A stretch of 64,000 nucleotides of DNA from Psychromonas sp. MME1 (GCF_041080865.1 NZ_CP160906.1:3247629-3311628), one strand, 5' to 3'. Shown: positions 8,290 through 18,903, counted from the stretch's first letter. The notes: a model not told the origin generated them from the letters alone. Translations and numbers: made by a program.

Positions 8290-10296
8290 ATGATGTTTTT
8301 AAGGATAAAAAAGCAGTTAAGCAAACTTCTGCAAATTAGTTTGTGTGCTTTTATGATTCACGGCTTGGTGAGTGAATCGGTATTAGCAACAGAATATTCT
8401 GCGAGCTTTAAAAATGCTGATATTAAAGAATTTATTAATATCGTTGGTAAAAATTTAAATAAGACGATTATCTTAGATCCTGCGGTACGAGGTAATATCA
8501 ATGTACGTAGTTATGATCTATTGAACGAACAGCAATATTATCACTTTTTCTTAAATGTGTTAGAAGTGTATGGTTTTGCCGTTGTAACTATGCCAAACAA
8601 TATTATCAAAGTTATCAAATCAAAGGATGCGAAAACATCGGCCATTCCCGTTGTTGATGACGGTATGCTTAGTGGCGATGAGATGGTGACGCGTGTTGTA
8701 CCTGTTCTTAATGTTTCCGTGCGTGAGTTAGCCCCTTTGTTGCGTCAACTTAACGATAATGCCGGTGGTGGTAATGTTGTGCATTATGATCCCTCTAATA
8801 TAATTATGCTCACTGGCCGTGCTGCAGTGGTCAATCGTTTAGTGAAAATCATTCAGCGGGTTGATAAAGCGGGCGACCAAGAAGTTGATATTGTTAGGTT
8901 AAAATACGCCAGTGCATTAGAAATGGTAAAAACAATTACCGCCATTCAAAAGCCTGCAGCGGGTTCGAAAAGTAACACGCCGAGTATTTTAGAGCCGCGC
9001 TTAGTGGCTGATGAACGAACCAACTCACTGATAATAAGCGGAACCCCAAACTCGGACACGCATTGTGGCATTGGTTAAATCGCTCGATGAAGAGTTGAAA
9101 AATGACGGTAATACGCGTGTTTTTTATCTCAAATACGCGAAAGCCAAAGAGGTGGTTGATGTATTAAAAGGGGTAAGTAAAAACCTTGAAAAGGCAACGG
9201 GACAATCGAATAGTAAAACTGGAACGGATTTGAGTATTGAATCTCATGAAGGCACCAATGCCATTGTTGTCTCTGCGCAACCTGCATTAATGGCATCCTT
9301 GGGGAGCATTATTCGTCAACTTGATATTCGCCGTGCACAGGTTTTAGTTGAGGCGATTATTGTGGAAGTCTCGGAGGCTGACGGTATCAAGCTTAGTACA
9401 CAATTTGCGACGAGTTCTGGTGGCACATCATTTAATGACAATGGCGTGAGTACAGGCGAAGTGATTGCTGCAATCAATGATGATAGTAGTGATAATGAGG
9501 CTGCACTAAACGTACTCAACAAACTATCAGGTGGAATCATCGGCATTACCGGTTCTGATTGGGGGGTTTTATTGCAGGCTATCAGTACGAGTAGCAACTC
9601 TAACATTCTTGCAACACCGAGCCTGACAACCTTAGATAACCAAGAAGCGAGCTTTATTGTTGGTGATGAAGTACCTGTTCTTACTGGCTCTGCTGCTAGT
9701 TCAAACAATGATAATCCATTCCAAACCATTGAACGTAAAGAGATTGGTGTAAAACTGAATGTAACACCGCAAATCAATGAAGGTGATGCAGTGCAAATGG
9801 TGATTGAGCAAGAGGTTTCAAACATCAAAGGGCAAACCTCGGTCGATGTTATATTCGCAACACGAGCCGTAAAAACAACGGTGCTCGCTAAATCAGGGGA
9901 AACGGTCATTATTGGTGGTTTAATAAATGAATCCGTTAATGAAACTGTTGATAAAGTACCATTACTGGGTGATATCCCCTACTTGGGGCAACTATTTCGT
10001 TCAACTAAAAGTAGTACCGAGAAACGTAACTTAATGATCTTTATACGTGCAACGATTATACGTGATGATCAAACGATGAATAATTTGAGTACTCGTAAAT
10101 ATAGTCTAATCCGTGAAGTGCAAATGGGGGAGCGAGATCGCGGTATTAATTTAATGCCAAACAGCTTAGCGCCAGTATTACCTGCGTGGGGGAAAGTCAT
10201 GAAATTAATATTGAGAGTTTTATGAATAAAGAAGGTTTACGTAAAGTTAAAAAAGAGCTACAAGAAATGGACAGGTCGGCGCAGGAAGATAAGTAA
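8290..10296 (+). CDS. gspD: type II secretion outer-membrane secretin GspD, with two apparent frameshifts
   Basis: Forms the multimeric outer-membrane channel of the T2SS. Visible parts: a signal peptide after about residue 30 (ending [10 protein letters not shown]), N-domains with repeated NSLIISG/NAIVVSA motifs, and the secretin core with VPVLTGS and [16 protein letters not shown]. Two frame breaks occur. The first is at the C run 9044-9047 ([15 protein letters not shown]), where one extra or two missing bases would explain it. The second is at the G run 10188-10192, where one missing G restores a C-terminal tail ending [11 protein letters not shown] and a stop that overlaps the gspE start (TAATG). 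Repaired length is about 668 residues, usual for GspD. GGAG lies upstream; the ATG at 8290 is preferred over a GTG at 8278. Confidence 0.88.
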
Positions 10297-11816
10297 TGGA
10301 TGAGCTGAATGTAAATGCACCAGTGACTGATGAAGAGGCGGTTGAGTTTACACCTCGAGGGCAGTTACCTTTTACTTTCTCTAAAAAGTATGGGTTAGTA
10401 ATGGGATTTTCAGACCATGCAACGGAGCTTTGTTATAAACTTCTTCCTAGCGCGGATCTATTATTAGAAGTGCGTCGTGTCATTGGGCATCCGTTTACCT
10501 TAAAAAAAGTGGATAATGAACACTTTGAAAGTTTAGTGACCATTGCCTATCAGTCTTCTTCATCGGAAGCACAGCAATTAATGGAAGACATTGGTAGCGA
10601 TGACTTTTTTACCCTGGCGGAGGAGTTGCCTAAGGATGAAGATCTTTTAGAGACGGAAGATGATGCCCCCATCATTAAATTGATCAATGCGATGTTGGGG
10701 GAGGCGATTAAAGAGGAAGCCTCAGACATTCATATAGAAACCTTTGAAAATTCACTGGTTATTCGTTTTCGTATCGATGGTGTATTACGTGAGATTTTAA
10801 AACCGCAGCGTAAACTCGCTGCATTATTAGTGTCGCGTATTAAAGTAATGGCGAAGCTTGATATTGCAGAAAAACGTGTCCCTCAAGATGGTCGTATTTC
10901 ACTTCGAATCGGTGGGCGAGCAGTAGATGTACGTGTATCAACGATGCCTGCAAGCCATGGTGAACGTGTGGTGCTACGTCTATTGGATAAAAATGCGATA
11001 AAATTAGACCTTGCTACACTGGGTATGACCAACAAAAATCATAAACTACTACAAGAGCTTATCCACAAACCCCATGGTATTGTTTTAGTCACTGGGCCAA
11101 CGGGGTCGGGTAAAAGTACGACTTTATATGCCGGATTATTAGAAATCAACTCTAAAGATCGCAACATTCTCACCGTAGAAGATCCAATTGAATACGCTAT
11201 TAGTGGTATTGGACAAACACAGGTAAACAGCAAAGTCGATATGACCTTTGCGCGAGGTTTGCGTGCCATTTTACGTCAGGATCCTGATGTGGTAATGATA
11301 GGTGAAATTCGTGATCTAGAAACTGCGGAAATAGCAGTACAGGCAAGTTTAACAGGGCATCTCGTTTTTTCAACATTACATACGAATAGTGCCGTTGGTG
11401 CGGTAACGCGTTTGCGAGATATGGGAGTCGAGCCATTTTTGCTCTCATCGAGTCTGTTGGGAGTGCTCGCACAACGTTTAGTGCGTCGTCTATGCTCAAG
11501 CTGTAAAGTGCCGCATAATTGCACCGATAGAGAGAAACAGATCTTAGGCCTTGGCGAAAATGAGCAAGCAGTTGTTTATCGCCCGGTTGGATGTCCGCAG
11601 TGCAATCAAACAGGTTACAAAGGAAGAACGGGAATACATGAACTGTTAGTCGTTGACGATAATGTTAGAGAATTAATTCATACGGGAGCTGGTGAGCAGG
11701 CCGTTGAAAAAGTGATTCGTCAGCATACGGCGAGTATTCGAGATGATGGTTTAGCTAAAGTATTGCGTGGTGAAACGACCCTTGAAGAGATTTTACGTGT
11801 GACCAGAGGAGATTAG
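10296..11816 (+). CDS. gspE: type II secretion ATPase GspE
   Basis: 506-residue cytoplasmic hexameric ATPase powering pseudopilus assembly; it docks on GspL. The Walker A motif GPTGSGKST is at residues 267-275, with the Asp box (VEDPIEY) and Walker B region ([14 protein letters not shown]) after it. The zinc-binding tetracysteine domain is visible as [10 protein letters not shown] and [12 protein letters not shown], near residues 400-440. The start codon overlaps the (frame-repaired) gspD stop, which supports the repaired reading of gspD. Fully open, full length. Confidence 0.97.
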   Translation: MDELNVNAPVTDEEAVEFTPRGQLPFTFSKKYGLVMGFSDHATELCYKLLPSADLLLEVRRVIGHPFTLKKVDNEHFESLVTIAYQSSSSEAQQLMEDIGSDDFFTLAEELPKDEDLLETEDDAPIIKLINAMLGEAIKEEASDIHIETFENSLVIRFRIDGVLREILKPQRKLAALLVSRIKVMAKLDIAEKRVPQDGRISLRIGGRAVDVRVSTMPASHGERVVLRLLDKNAIKLDLATLGMTNKNHKLLQELIHKPHGIVLVTGPTGSGKSTTLYAGLLEINSKDRNILTVEDPIEYAISGIGQTQVNSKVDMTFARGLRAILRQDPDVVMIGEIRDLETAEIAVQASLTGHLVFSTLHTNSAVGAVTRLRDMGVEPFLLSSSLLGVLAQRLVRRLCSSCKVPHNCTDREKQILGLGENEQAVVYRPVGCPQCNQTGYKGRTGIHELLVVDDNVRELIHTGAGEQAVEKVIRQHTASIRDDGLAKVLRGETTLEEILRVTRGD

Positions 11817-11817
11817 C

Positions 11818-13032
11818 GTGGCGACTTTCTCTTATAAAGCAATTGATGCACGGGGAAAACCCAAAAAAGGGACATTAGAAGCGGATTCAGCGCGTTTGCT
11901 TCGTCAACAATTACGTCAGTCAGGTTTAACCCCTTTGACGGTTGAAGCTGTTGCAAATAAAAGCTCCAAAAATTCAACATCATTATTTAGTAGTAAAATT
12001 AAAACTGCTGATTTGGCATTAATCACTCGTCAACTATCTACATTAGTTGCTTCCGCTATTCCCATTGAAGAGTGTTTGTATGCGGTTGCAGAGCAATGTG
12101 ACAAGCCGAAAATAAAAGCCATGTTAGCCGCGGTTCGTGGTGGTGTTATTGAGGGGCATAATTTAGCAGATAGTATGCGCGCTTTTCCGCTTATTTTTGA
12201 TGATTTATTTTGTGCTATGGTTGCCGCTGGCGAAAAATCGGGGCACCTTGATAAGGTCTTAGAGCGTTTGGCGGATTACGCCGAGCAACGCCAAGAGATG
12301 AAAAGCAAAATGATGCAGGCTTTAATTTATCCTACAGTATTAACCTTAGTGGCCATTTCAGTAGTGGCTATTTTGCTAACCTCCGTGGTACCTCAAGTTG
12401 TCGGACAGTTTGAACATATGGGCGCGGATTTACCGGCTTCTACACGATTTTTAATCGCCAGTAGCGATTTATTAAGTGCCTATGGCCTCTATTTGGTGTT
12501 ATTTATTATTGTGGCTCTGTTTGCCTTTAAGCAATGGTTAAAGAAACCCGCTAATCAACTTCTATTTGATAAGAAACTGCTTACCATTCCTGTTATTGGA
12601 AATGTTGCCAATGAACTCAATACAGCCCGCTTTGCGCGCACTTTGAGTATTTTAAATAGCAGTGCTGTACCGCTTCTTGAAGCATTAACCATTGCCGGAC
12701 AGGTATTAAGTAACCTTTATATTCGCCAACAAGTCGGTGAAGCAAGTGAACGAGTGCGAGAGGGGGTTAGTCTTGGGCGGGCATTAGAAAGTACTAAGCT
12801 ATTCCCTCCGATGATGTTACATATGATAAGCAGTGGCGAACGTAGTGGGGAATTGGGTAATATGCTGGAACGCTCAGCGGATAACCAAGATAAACAGTTC
12901 TCGGCACAGGTAACCATTGCATTAGGGGTGTTTGAACCCGCATTAGTTATCTCAATGGCAGGCGTTGTTTTGTTTATTGTTGCCGCTATTTTACAACCTA
13001 TTTTAGAGCTTAATAATATCGTTGCTGGTTAA
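11818..13032 (+). CDS. gspF: type II secretion inner-membrane platform protein GspF
   Basis: 404-residue polytopic protein with two tandem GspF domains, each followed by hydrophobic segments (about residues 170-195, 220-240 and 375-395). It forms the platform contacting GspE and GspL. It starts with GTG one base after the gspE stop and with AGAGGAG just upstream, so it is tightly coupled. Typical family length. Confidence 0.96.
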   Translation: MATFSYKAIDARGKPKKGTLEADSARLLRQQLRQSGLTPLTVEAVANKSSKNSTSLFSSKIKTADLALITRQLSTLVASAIPIEECLYAVAEQCDKPKIKAMLAAVRGGVIEGHNLADSMRAFPLIFDDLFCAMVAAGEKSGHLDKVLERLADYAEQRQEMKSKMMQALIYPTVLTLVAISVVAILLTSVVPQVVGQFEHMGADLPASTRFLIASSDLLSAYGLYLVLFIIVALFAFKQWLKKPANQLLFDKKLLTIPVIGNVANELNTARFARTLSILNSSAVPLLEALTIAGQVLSNLYIRQQVGEASERVREGVSLGRALESTKLFPPMMLHMISSGERSGELGNMLERSADNQDKQFSAQVTIALGVFEPALVISMAGVVLFIVAAILQPILELNNIVAG

Positions 13033-13100
13033 CATCAAGGTGATATGCTTAAGTGTCTCAAACAAGAAAAATTTATAATTAGAAACTTAAGGGGAATATA

Positions 13101-13532
13101 ATGAAAAGTTCACTGCAAAAAGGTTTTACCTTACTAGAAATCATGGTGGTAATTGTTATTTTAGGTGTATTAGCTTCAATGGTTGTGCCGAACTTAATGG
13201 GCAATAAAGATAAAGCTGATCGCCAAAAAGTAATCTCAGATGTTATTGCTTTAGAGAACGCCTTGGATATGTATCGATTAGATAACAGTGTTTATCCAAC
13301 GACAGAGCAAGGGTTAGAAGCATTGCGAGAAAAACCAACTAGTTCTCCTGAGCCACGTAACTATCGTGAAGATGGTTATATCAAACGTTTACCACAGGAT
13401 CCATGGGGTAATGATTACATCTTAAATAGCCCTGGTGAAAACGGTAAAATTGATATTTTATCCGTTGGGCCTGATGGTGAAGAGGGGACTGATGATGATA
13501 TTGGTAACTGGAATCTTGATGGTAAAGAATAG
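13101..13532 (+). CDS. gspG: major pseudopilin GspG
   Basis: 143-residue main subunit of the T2SS pseudopilus. The prepilin peptidase site is QKG-FTLLEIMVVIVILGVL at the N-terminus, with Glu5 of the mature protein. The C-terminal part has the calcium-site style aspartates and the conserved PWGNDY segment (DPWGNDYILNSPGENG). A good AGGGG ribosome-binding site precedes the ATG. A 68-bp gap after gspF could carry a processing site or internal promoter. Confidence 0.97.
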   Translation: MKSSLQKGFTLLEIMVVIVILGVLASMVVPNLMGNKDKADRQKVISDVIALENALDMYRLDNSVYPTTEQGLEALREKPTSSPEPRNYREDGYIKRLPQDPWGNDYILNSPGENGKIDILSVGPDGEEGTDDDIGNWNLDGKE

Positions 13533-13543
13533 ACTGTAACTCA

Positions 13544-14152
13544 GTGTTTATTGGTGTGAATAAGAAGAATAACCAGCAAGGCTTCACGTTACTCGAAGTG
13601 ATGCTGGTTTTATTACTAATGGGAATGATATCGGTTGGCGTTGTCATGACCATACCGAGTAATTTAACTTCAGAACAGAGCGTCCAATGGCAAGCACAAC
13701 GTTTTAGTACCCTATTACAGTTTGCTGAAGATGAAGCGATGATTTCCGGTGTCGAATTGGGTTTGTTGTTTACGGATAATAATCGCTATCAATTTGCTTT
13801 CTATGATTATCAAAGCAAAAAGTGGTTACCGATTGTAAGTAAACAGATCCAGAGCATTTTTTCTCTGCCTGAATCGATAGAGATTGAGTATGCCTTATCG
13901 GGATCCGTTTGGGATGAAGTGGAAACGCAAGATAACGATGATTTTATAGACGATACATATCTAGTCGATGTTGATATAGGAGAGCCGAGCGTCGTTTCCT
14001 TGAATCCTCAGGTTTATGTTATGTCTAGTGGTGAGGTTACCCCCTTTACATTGACTTTTTCTGCCTACGATGGAGAGCATAAAAAAGAGACGTTAACTGT
14101 TTCAGTTAGCATGAGTGGTGCGATTACTTTTTCCGAGTTAGTCAAGCCATGA
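13544..14152 (+). CDS. gspH: minor pseudopilin GspH
   Basis: 202-residue type IV prepilin-like protein with the cleavage motif QQG-FTLLEVMLVLLLMGMIS near the N-terminus and a GspH-type globular part. It is rather acidic (EVETQDNDDFIDDTY) and at the longer end for GspH. The start is uncertain: GTG at 13544 or 13556, neither with a convincing Shine-Dalgarno, so translation may depend on coupling to gspG 11 bp upstream. Confidence 0.9.
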   Translation: MFIGVNKKNNQQGFTLLEVMLVLLLMGMISVGVVMTIPSNLTSEQSVQWQAQRFSTLLQFAEDEAMISGVELGLLFTDNNRYQFAFYDYQSKKWLPIVSKQIQSIFSLPESIEIEYALSGSVWDEVETQDNDDFIDDTYLVDVDIGEPSVVSLNPQVYVMSSGEVTPFTLTFSAYDGEHKKETLTVSVSMSGAITFSELVKP

Positions 14153-14511
14153 AAAAAGTAAATCGAGGAATGACCTTACTAGAAGTGATGCTCGCCCTAG
14201 TGATTTTGGCAACGGCAGGTTTAGCGGTGATGAAATCGGCTTCGGAATCATTAAATAACCAAGCCTATCTTCAGGATAAAACCTTTGCACTGTGGGCTGC
14301 AAGCAACTATTTAGTCGAGCTTAAATTACAAAAAAAATGGCCCTCAAGTAGTTGGCAATCCGATACGCAAGAGCTTGCCGATTGCACTTGGTATATCCGT
14401 TATCAGGGTGTACAAACTGGTGATAGCAATTTTATTGCTTTAGATATCGAGGCGAGTGAAAAATTAGATGGCCCCGTATTAGCAGATATTAGGACTTACC
14501 TTGCAAAATAA
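14149..14511 (+). CDS. gspI: minor pseudopilin GspI
   Basis: 120-residue prepilin-like protein with NRG-MTLLEVMLALVILATAG at the N-terminus, part of the GspH-I-J-K tip complex of the pseudopilus. The start overlaps the gspH stop as ATGA, implying translational coupling. Usual size for the family. Confidence 0.93.
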   Translation: MKKVNRGMTLLEVMLALVILATAGLAVMKSASESLNNQAYLQDKTFALWAASNYLVELKLQKKWPSSSWQSDTQELADCTWYIRYQGVQTGDSNFIALDIEASEKLDGPVLADIRTYLAK

Positions 14512-15136
14512 GCGACATATTTTATCTCGCAGAGTAAATCAAGGCTTTACATTACTCGAGGTCTTAATTGCTATTGCCATTTTTGCACTGTTAAGTCTAA
14601 CCGCATACCAAGTGCTGAAAGGCGTGATTGAAAGCGGACAAATTAGCAAAGAACACAGCGATTCATTAACACAATTGCAACGGGCAATGTTAATTATTGA
14701 GCAGGATTTTAGTCAGATAGTGGCTCGCACTTCCCGAGATGATGGAAATATAGAGGAGACGTTATATGTCATTCGAGCTGCTAAATCGTTATTTGAATCC
14801 GATGATCAAGGTATCGAATTCAATCGTTTAGGGTGGCAGAATCCGCTGGGGTTATTGCCCCGTTCAAATATTTTACGCGTACGCTATCGCTTGCAAGAGG
14901 GGCAATTACAACGTTTATACTTTCTTCATCCCGATATCGTTGCAGGACAGGAGCCGGAAGTACAAGTTTTATTAGAGGATATTGAAACACTTAGCTTTCG
15001 TTTTTGGCTCTCTGGTTGGCAAAACAGTTGGAATGATAGTAAGAAGCTACCCCAAGGGATCGAAATTAGCTTTACTAGCAAGCATTACGGGGAACTTCAC
15101 CGAACATTTATTATCGCAGCTGGGGAGGTGTTGTGA
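14501..15136 (+). CDS. gspJ: minor pseudopilin GspJ
   Basis: 211-residue prepilin-like tip subunit with NQG-FTLLEVLIAIAIFALLS starting at about residue 14. It begins with TTG at 14501, overlapping gspI by 11 bp. The downstream domain (QGIEFNRLGWQNPLG ... LRVRYRLQEGQL) fits GspJ. Confidence 0.93.
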   Translation: MQNKRHILSRRVNQGFTLLEVLIAIAIFALLSLTAYQVLKGVIESGQISKEHSDSLTQLQRAMLIIEQDFSQIVARTSRDDGNIEETLYVIRAAKSLFESDDQGIEFNRLGWQNPLGLLPRSNILRVRYRLQEGQLQRLYFLHPDIVAGQEPEVQVLLEDIETLSFRFWLSGWQNSWNDSKKLPQGIEISFTSKHYGELHRTFIIAAGEVL

Positions 15137-16140
15137 TCATGACGGCTGTTGGTAAGGGAAAGCAAAATGGCATTGCGTTGATTACCGTCTTGTTGATTTT
15201 AGCGATAATGGTGACCATCGCAGCAACAATGACAGGTCGCTTAACATTAAGTTTGAAACGCACCGAAGGGCTCGCTTTTTCACAAAAAGCCTACTGGTAT
15301 GGGCAATCCGCCATTAGCTTAGGGACGATGATTTTAAATCAAGATATTGGTGACAGTGACGTTATTAGTCTCGATCAAATTTGGGCGACGCCCGGTATGA
15401 TATTTCCACTTGAAAACGGTAATTTTGCTGGAGAAATTAAAGATTTACGTAGCTGTTTCAATATTAATTCACTTGCAGAACAGGATAAAAACAACATCAC
15501 TGCTTTAGGAGTGCGCCAGTTTCAATCATTATTAGAGGCGATTGGCTTAAATGATTATAGTGCCGAGATGATAGCTCAATCAACACGTGATTGGATTGAT
15601 AGTGATGATCAAGCGAGTGCTTTACAGGGGGCGGAGGATAGTCATTATCAAGGACTTGCCGTTCCACTTTTGGCGGCTAATAATTTTATGGTCGACCTTA
15701 CTGAGCTTCGCTCTGTACAGGGGGTGAGTAAAAATATCTATGAAAAAATTGCACCTTATTTATGCGCAATTCCAGCAAATGAACAAAATATAAATGTGAA
15801 TACGGTTAGTCTTGACCATCCTGAAATTTTATATGCGCTATTTAAACCAGATCATGATTTTACCATTTCTGATTTTAAGCAGCTCTTAGAAGATAGACCA
15901 ATCAGTGGCTGGAATAATATTAGTGATTTTTTCGCGATGGATCTATTTAATGGGGTTGCCATCTCTGAAAAACAAAAAGGTCAACTTTCAGTTTCCAGTG
16001 ATTTTTTTCAACTGAATGGGGTGGTTGAATATGAAGAGCGACTTTTGGCGATTAAAATTTTATTTCAGATGAAAGATAAAAAAGCAAACGTGATCCGTTA
16101 CCAGTCCGGCGGCTTTAGTGGGGGTAATATTAGTGATTAA
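15133..16140 (+). CDS. gspK: minor pseudopilin GspK
   Basis: 335-residue atypical pseudopilin capping the tip complex. Its N-terminus reads QNG-IALITVLLILAIMVTI, lacking Glu5 of the other pseudopilins, as is normal for GspK. The large helical domain has the family segment CFNINSLAEQD. GGGGAGG lies upstream; the start is GTG at 15133 (overlapping the gspJ stop) or ATG at 15139. Confidence 0.93.
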   Translation: MIMTAVGKGKQNGIALITVLLILAIMVTIAATMTGRLTLSLKRTEGLAFSQKAYWYGQSAISLGTMILNQDIGDSDVISLDQIWATPGMIFPLENGNFAGEIKDLRSCFNINSLAEQDKNNITALGVRQFQSLLEAIGLNDYSAEMIAQSTRDWIDSDDQASALQGAEDSHYQGLAVPLLAANNFMVDLTELRSVQGVSKNIYEKIAPYLCAIPANEQNINVNTVSLDHPEILYALFKPDHDFTISDFKQLLEDRPISGWNNISDFFAMDLFNGVAISEKQKGQLSVSSDFFQLNGVVEYEERLLAIKILFQMKDKKANVIRYQSGGFSGGNISD

Positions 16141-16173
16141 GGCAAGTGTAATTAAAAGAGATGGAGATTGTCA

Positions 16174-17370
16174 GTGACGGAACGATTAATTATTCGCTTA
16201 GCAAGTACAGCTTCGCAAAAAAATCATTGGCTAATATGGTCTGACAGTGAAAATGAGATTATTGCCTCTGGGCAAGTCGACACCGCTAAGCAGCTAGATT
16301 TATTAACGGAGAAAGCACAACAGCGCAAAGTTATCTGTTTATTACCAAGCGTTGATGTGTATATCAAGGACATTAAGATTAATGGTACTTTTAATCGTCA
16401 AATGCAGCAGGCGTTGCCCTATATTGTTGAAGAAGAATTGGCGACAGATGTTGAGCGTTTGCATTTTTCCGTGCTCGCGAAGCAAACGGATTTAGTCACC
16501 GTTGCTATCTGTAATAAACGCAAAATAGAGGATTGGTTAAGTTGGTTATCCGCCGCGCAAATTAATTGCCAACAATTTATTCCTGAGGGGTTAGCATTGC
16601 CGATTGGTAATGACCAAACATGGCAAGCGCTGCAATTAGATGATCAATGGTTAATACGAGAGGACCCATATCACGCATGGGCTTGTGACAGCAGTATGCT
16701 TGAGATCCTTTTAGAGAGTAAATGCCAAGCAGCAAGTCAACAAATTACCAGTTATAGCCCTCGACCTGAAATAACATTAGCAGAGTGGCTTGAGGCTCCG
16801 CCGATGTTACCCATGGAACTGCTTGTAAATGGAACTTTAAACAATAAGATTAATTTGCTCAGTGGGGAATTCTCACCTAAAAAGCCACCGAATAAACATT
16901 TAAAAAAATGGCGAATAGCAGCCATTATGGCAGGATTTTTATTTGTCTTGGTGGCGACGAATCGTTATTTGCACTATCTACACATAGAAAAACAGATACA
17001 AAATGTGAAGCAGCAGGTTGAAGTGGTCTACCAAAAAGCATTCCCTTTACAAAATAAATTGCAATATACCCGTATCAAGAAAAAAATTAAGAGCATGCTT
17101 AATGAAACTCAGGGTGGCAGTGACGATTCTCAATTCTTACTCATGCTTAATGAATTGGTGCCAGCATTTGCTGCAAATTCAGAGCTTCAAACCAATAGTT
17201 TGAAGTTTGATGCGAGTAAAAATGAGCTTCATTTACAAATATCAGCGAATAATTTCCAAGCATTCGAAAAATTTAGTAACTCATTGCCGAAACATTTTGA
17301 TGTTCAGCAGGGCGCATTAAATAGTAGCAAAGATCGTGTTAGCGGTTTGCTGACCATAAGGAAAAAATAA
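16174..17370 (+). CDS. gspL: type II secretion assembly protein GspL
   Basis: 398-residue bitopic inner-membrane protein that recruits GspE. It has a cytoplasmic actin-like domain (about 1-240), one transmembrane helix (IAAIMAGFLFVLVATNRYL, about 248-266) and a periplasmic ferredoxin-like domain. GTG at 16174 is chosen because GGAG lies seven bases upstream; the TTG at 16168 would be too close. Confidence 0.93.
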   Translation: MTERLIIRLASTASQKNHWLIWSDSENEIIASGQVDTAKQLDLLTEKAQQRKVICLLPSVDVYIKDIKINGTFNRQMQQALPYIVEEELATDVERLHFSVLAKQTDLVTVAICNKRKIEDWLSWLSAAQINCQQFIPEGLALPIGNDQTWQALQLDDQWLIREDPYHAWACDSSMLEILLESKCQAASQQITSYSPRPEITLAEWLEAPPMLPMELLVNGTLNNKINLLSGEFSPKKPPNKHLKKWRIAAIMAGFLFVLVATNRYLHYLHIEKQIQNVKQQVEVVYQKAFPLQNKLQYTRIKKKIKSMLNETQGGSDDSQFLLMLNELVPAFAANSELQTNSLKFDASKNELHLQISANNFQAFEKFSNSLPKHFDVQQGALNSSKDRVSGLLTIRKK

Positions 17371-17852
17371 TGTTAGAAAGATTTCAAGCATGGTGGCAGA
17401 GCATTTCTCAACGCGAACAACAATTATCATTGTTAAGTGCCGTGTTTTTACTCGTTGCCATGGTCTATTGGGGCGGGTGGCAGCCATTAAATAAACAATT
17501 AGATGAAAGTGAAATGCAGTTGCAGCGTACCCAGCAGACACTACGTTGGGTGGAAGACAAGTCCTCGGAATTAGTGCAAGCAGGGATGGGTGAAAGCAGT
17601 AAGCCCCTGCGTAAAGCAAGTTTAAGCAATGTGCTTAATGTGAGCGCTAAGCAATATGGCATTGAATTTTCGCGTATAGTAAATAAAAAGGATGAAGTCG
17701 AAGTGTGGATTGATGATGTAGCATTTGATCGCTTCATTGCTTGGCTAACTGAGTTAAATAACCGCTATGGGGTAGTCGTTATGAAAAGCGATGTCACCAG
17801 TTTGGATGATTCAGGTAAAGTTAAAATCAACCGTTTATTAGTAAGTTATTAG
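17370..17852 (+). CDS. gspM: type II secretion protein GspM
   Basis: 160-residue bitopic inner-membrane partner of GspL. The N-terminal cytoplasmic stub (WWQSISQREQQL) is followed by a transmembrane helix (about 19-35) and a periplasmic domain. Its ATG overlaps the gspL stop (TAATG). Confidence 0.93.
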   Translation: MLERFQAWWQSISQREQQLSLLSAVFLLVAMVYWGGWQPLNKQLDESEMQLQRTQQTLRWVEDKSSELVQAGMGESSKPLRKASLSNVLNVSAKQYGIEFSRIVNKKDEVEVWIDDVAFDRFIAWLTELNNRYGVVVMKSDVTSLDDSGKVKINRLLVSY

Positions 17853-17877
17853 GGCAAGCAAAGAGACGTTTCCATCT

Positions 17878-18627
17878 ATGAAAATTAAACTTATTTTATT
17901 ATTTATTTTTTTCTATGTACTTTCCCTATTGCTAACTCTCCCAGCGGCAACGGTTGCGAATTTTATTCCGACCAATGCAAACGTGACGGTTGATAATGCA
18001 CAGGGGGCGATTTGGCATGGTAAAGCGAAGCAAATTTTAGTACAAAAAAAATATAAGCTAGAAAATGTAAAATGGCAGTTTGACTGGGCTGCGTTACTTA
18101 AACTGCAGGTGAAAGTCGCGCTACAATTTTATAACCCAAATGGTGTCTCTGGCGAGGGAATGATTGGTTGGGGTGTTGGTGGATTGTTTGCTGAAAATCT
18201 AATGGTAGATTTAACCGCCCCTGAATTGCTTTCATATATCTCCTTACCTGTTCCAGTGGATATTAATGGTTCGATCTCTTTATTGATTAATCATGCCACA
18301 CAAGGTAATGCCTATTGTGAGCAACTTGATGGCTATCTGATTTGGCGAGATGCCAATATAATTAGCAAGGCAGGCAATGTTGATCTGCAAACGGTAGATG
18401 TCAATTTAAGCTGTGTTGATGGCAATATTAATGCAGATTTAAAACAACTGTCAAAACAGATGAATAGCTCGCTGAACTTTTTATTACAGGAGGGGAACGC
18501 TTACCATTTGCAAGGTTCAATAAAAGAGTCACCATCCGTTGCCCCTGCTATTAAAAATGCTTTATCTTGGCTTGGCGGTAAAAATAGTGAAGGTGCAACC
18601 ATTATTAACTTTAAGGGCAAGTTGTAA
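17878..18627 (+). CDS. gspN: type II secretion protein GspN
   Basis: 249-residue protein with an N-terminal signal anchor (LILLFIFFYVLSLLLTLPAA) and a periplasmic part typical of GspN, an accessory T2SS protein of unclear role found at the end of many gsp operons. The stop codon TAA (18625-18627) is formed by the first bases of a MITE-like repeat, so the C-terminus may have been set by that insertion. The length is nevertheless normal. Confidence 0.9.
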   Translation: MKIKLILLFIFFYVLSLLLTLPAATVANFIPTNANVTVDNAQGAIWHGKAKQILVQKKYKLENVKWQFDWAALLKLQVKVALQFYNPNGVSGEGMIGWGVGGLFAENLMVDLTAPELLSYISLPVPVDINGSISLLINHATQGNAYCEQLDGYLIWRDANIISKAGNVDLQTVDVNLSCVDGNINADLKQLSKQMNSSLNFLLQEGNAYHLQGSIKESPSVAPAIKNALSWLGGKNSEGATIINFKGKL

Positions 18628-18877
18628 TACCAATTCGGATAATACTATGGTCATAGCTTGTTGAGGAAAAATGATGGAGAACAAGGCGCATGATTGAGTA
18701 ATAGCGCGCTATTACGATTGAATGCAACGCTGTTATCTATTATTTTACTGGTTAAAATAACTTACTTTTTTGTTGTAAGTTTCGCAAAGGTAACAACCAT
18801 TTGCGTCAACTTTCGCCTCAAATTAAGCCATTTTTCTGCGCAAAATTTAGATAACATATTTAATCCGATTGGTATAA
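18625..18877 (-). repeat. MITE-like element, long copy (inverted orientation)
   Basis: About 253 bp bounded by TAATACCAATTCGGA and TCCGATTGGTATA, which are inverted repeats. Read on the minus strand it aligns closely with the copies at 23940 and 56365 (GCGCAG-AAAAATGGCTTAATTTGAGGC ... AACTTACAACAAAAAAGTAAG), but it carries about 85 bp more inside, next to one end. The longer form may be nearer to the ancestral element. A short open frame inside it is not considered a gene. Confidence 0.85.
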
Positions 18878-18903
18878 ATTATTTTTGCATGAAAAATAAT
18901 GAG

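Noticed and set aside
9316-9909. 197-codon frame antisense to gspD
   Set aside because: It is a shadow of the strong secretin coding sequence; no start signal and repetitive Ser/Leu composition.
7865-10192. Programmed ribosomal frameshifting in gspC and gspD
   Set aside because: No typical slippery heptamer followed by a stem is seen at the breaks, and relatives do not use it; homopolymer indels are simpler.
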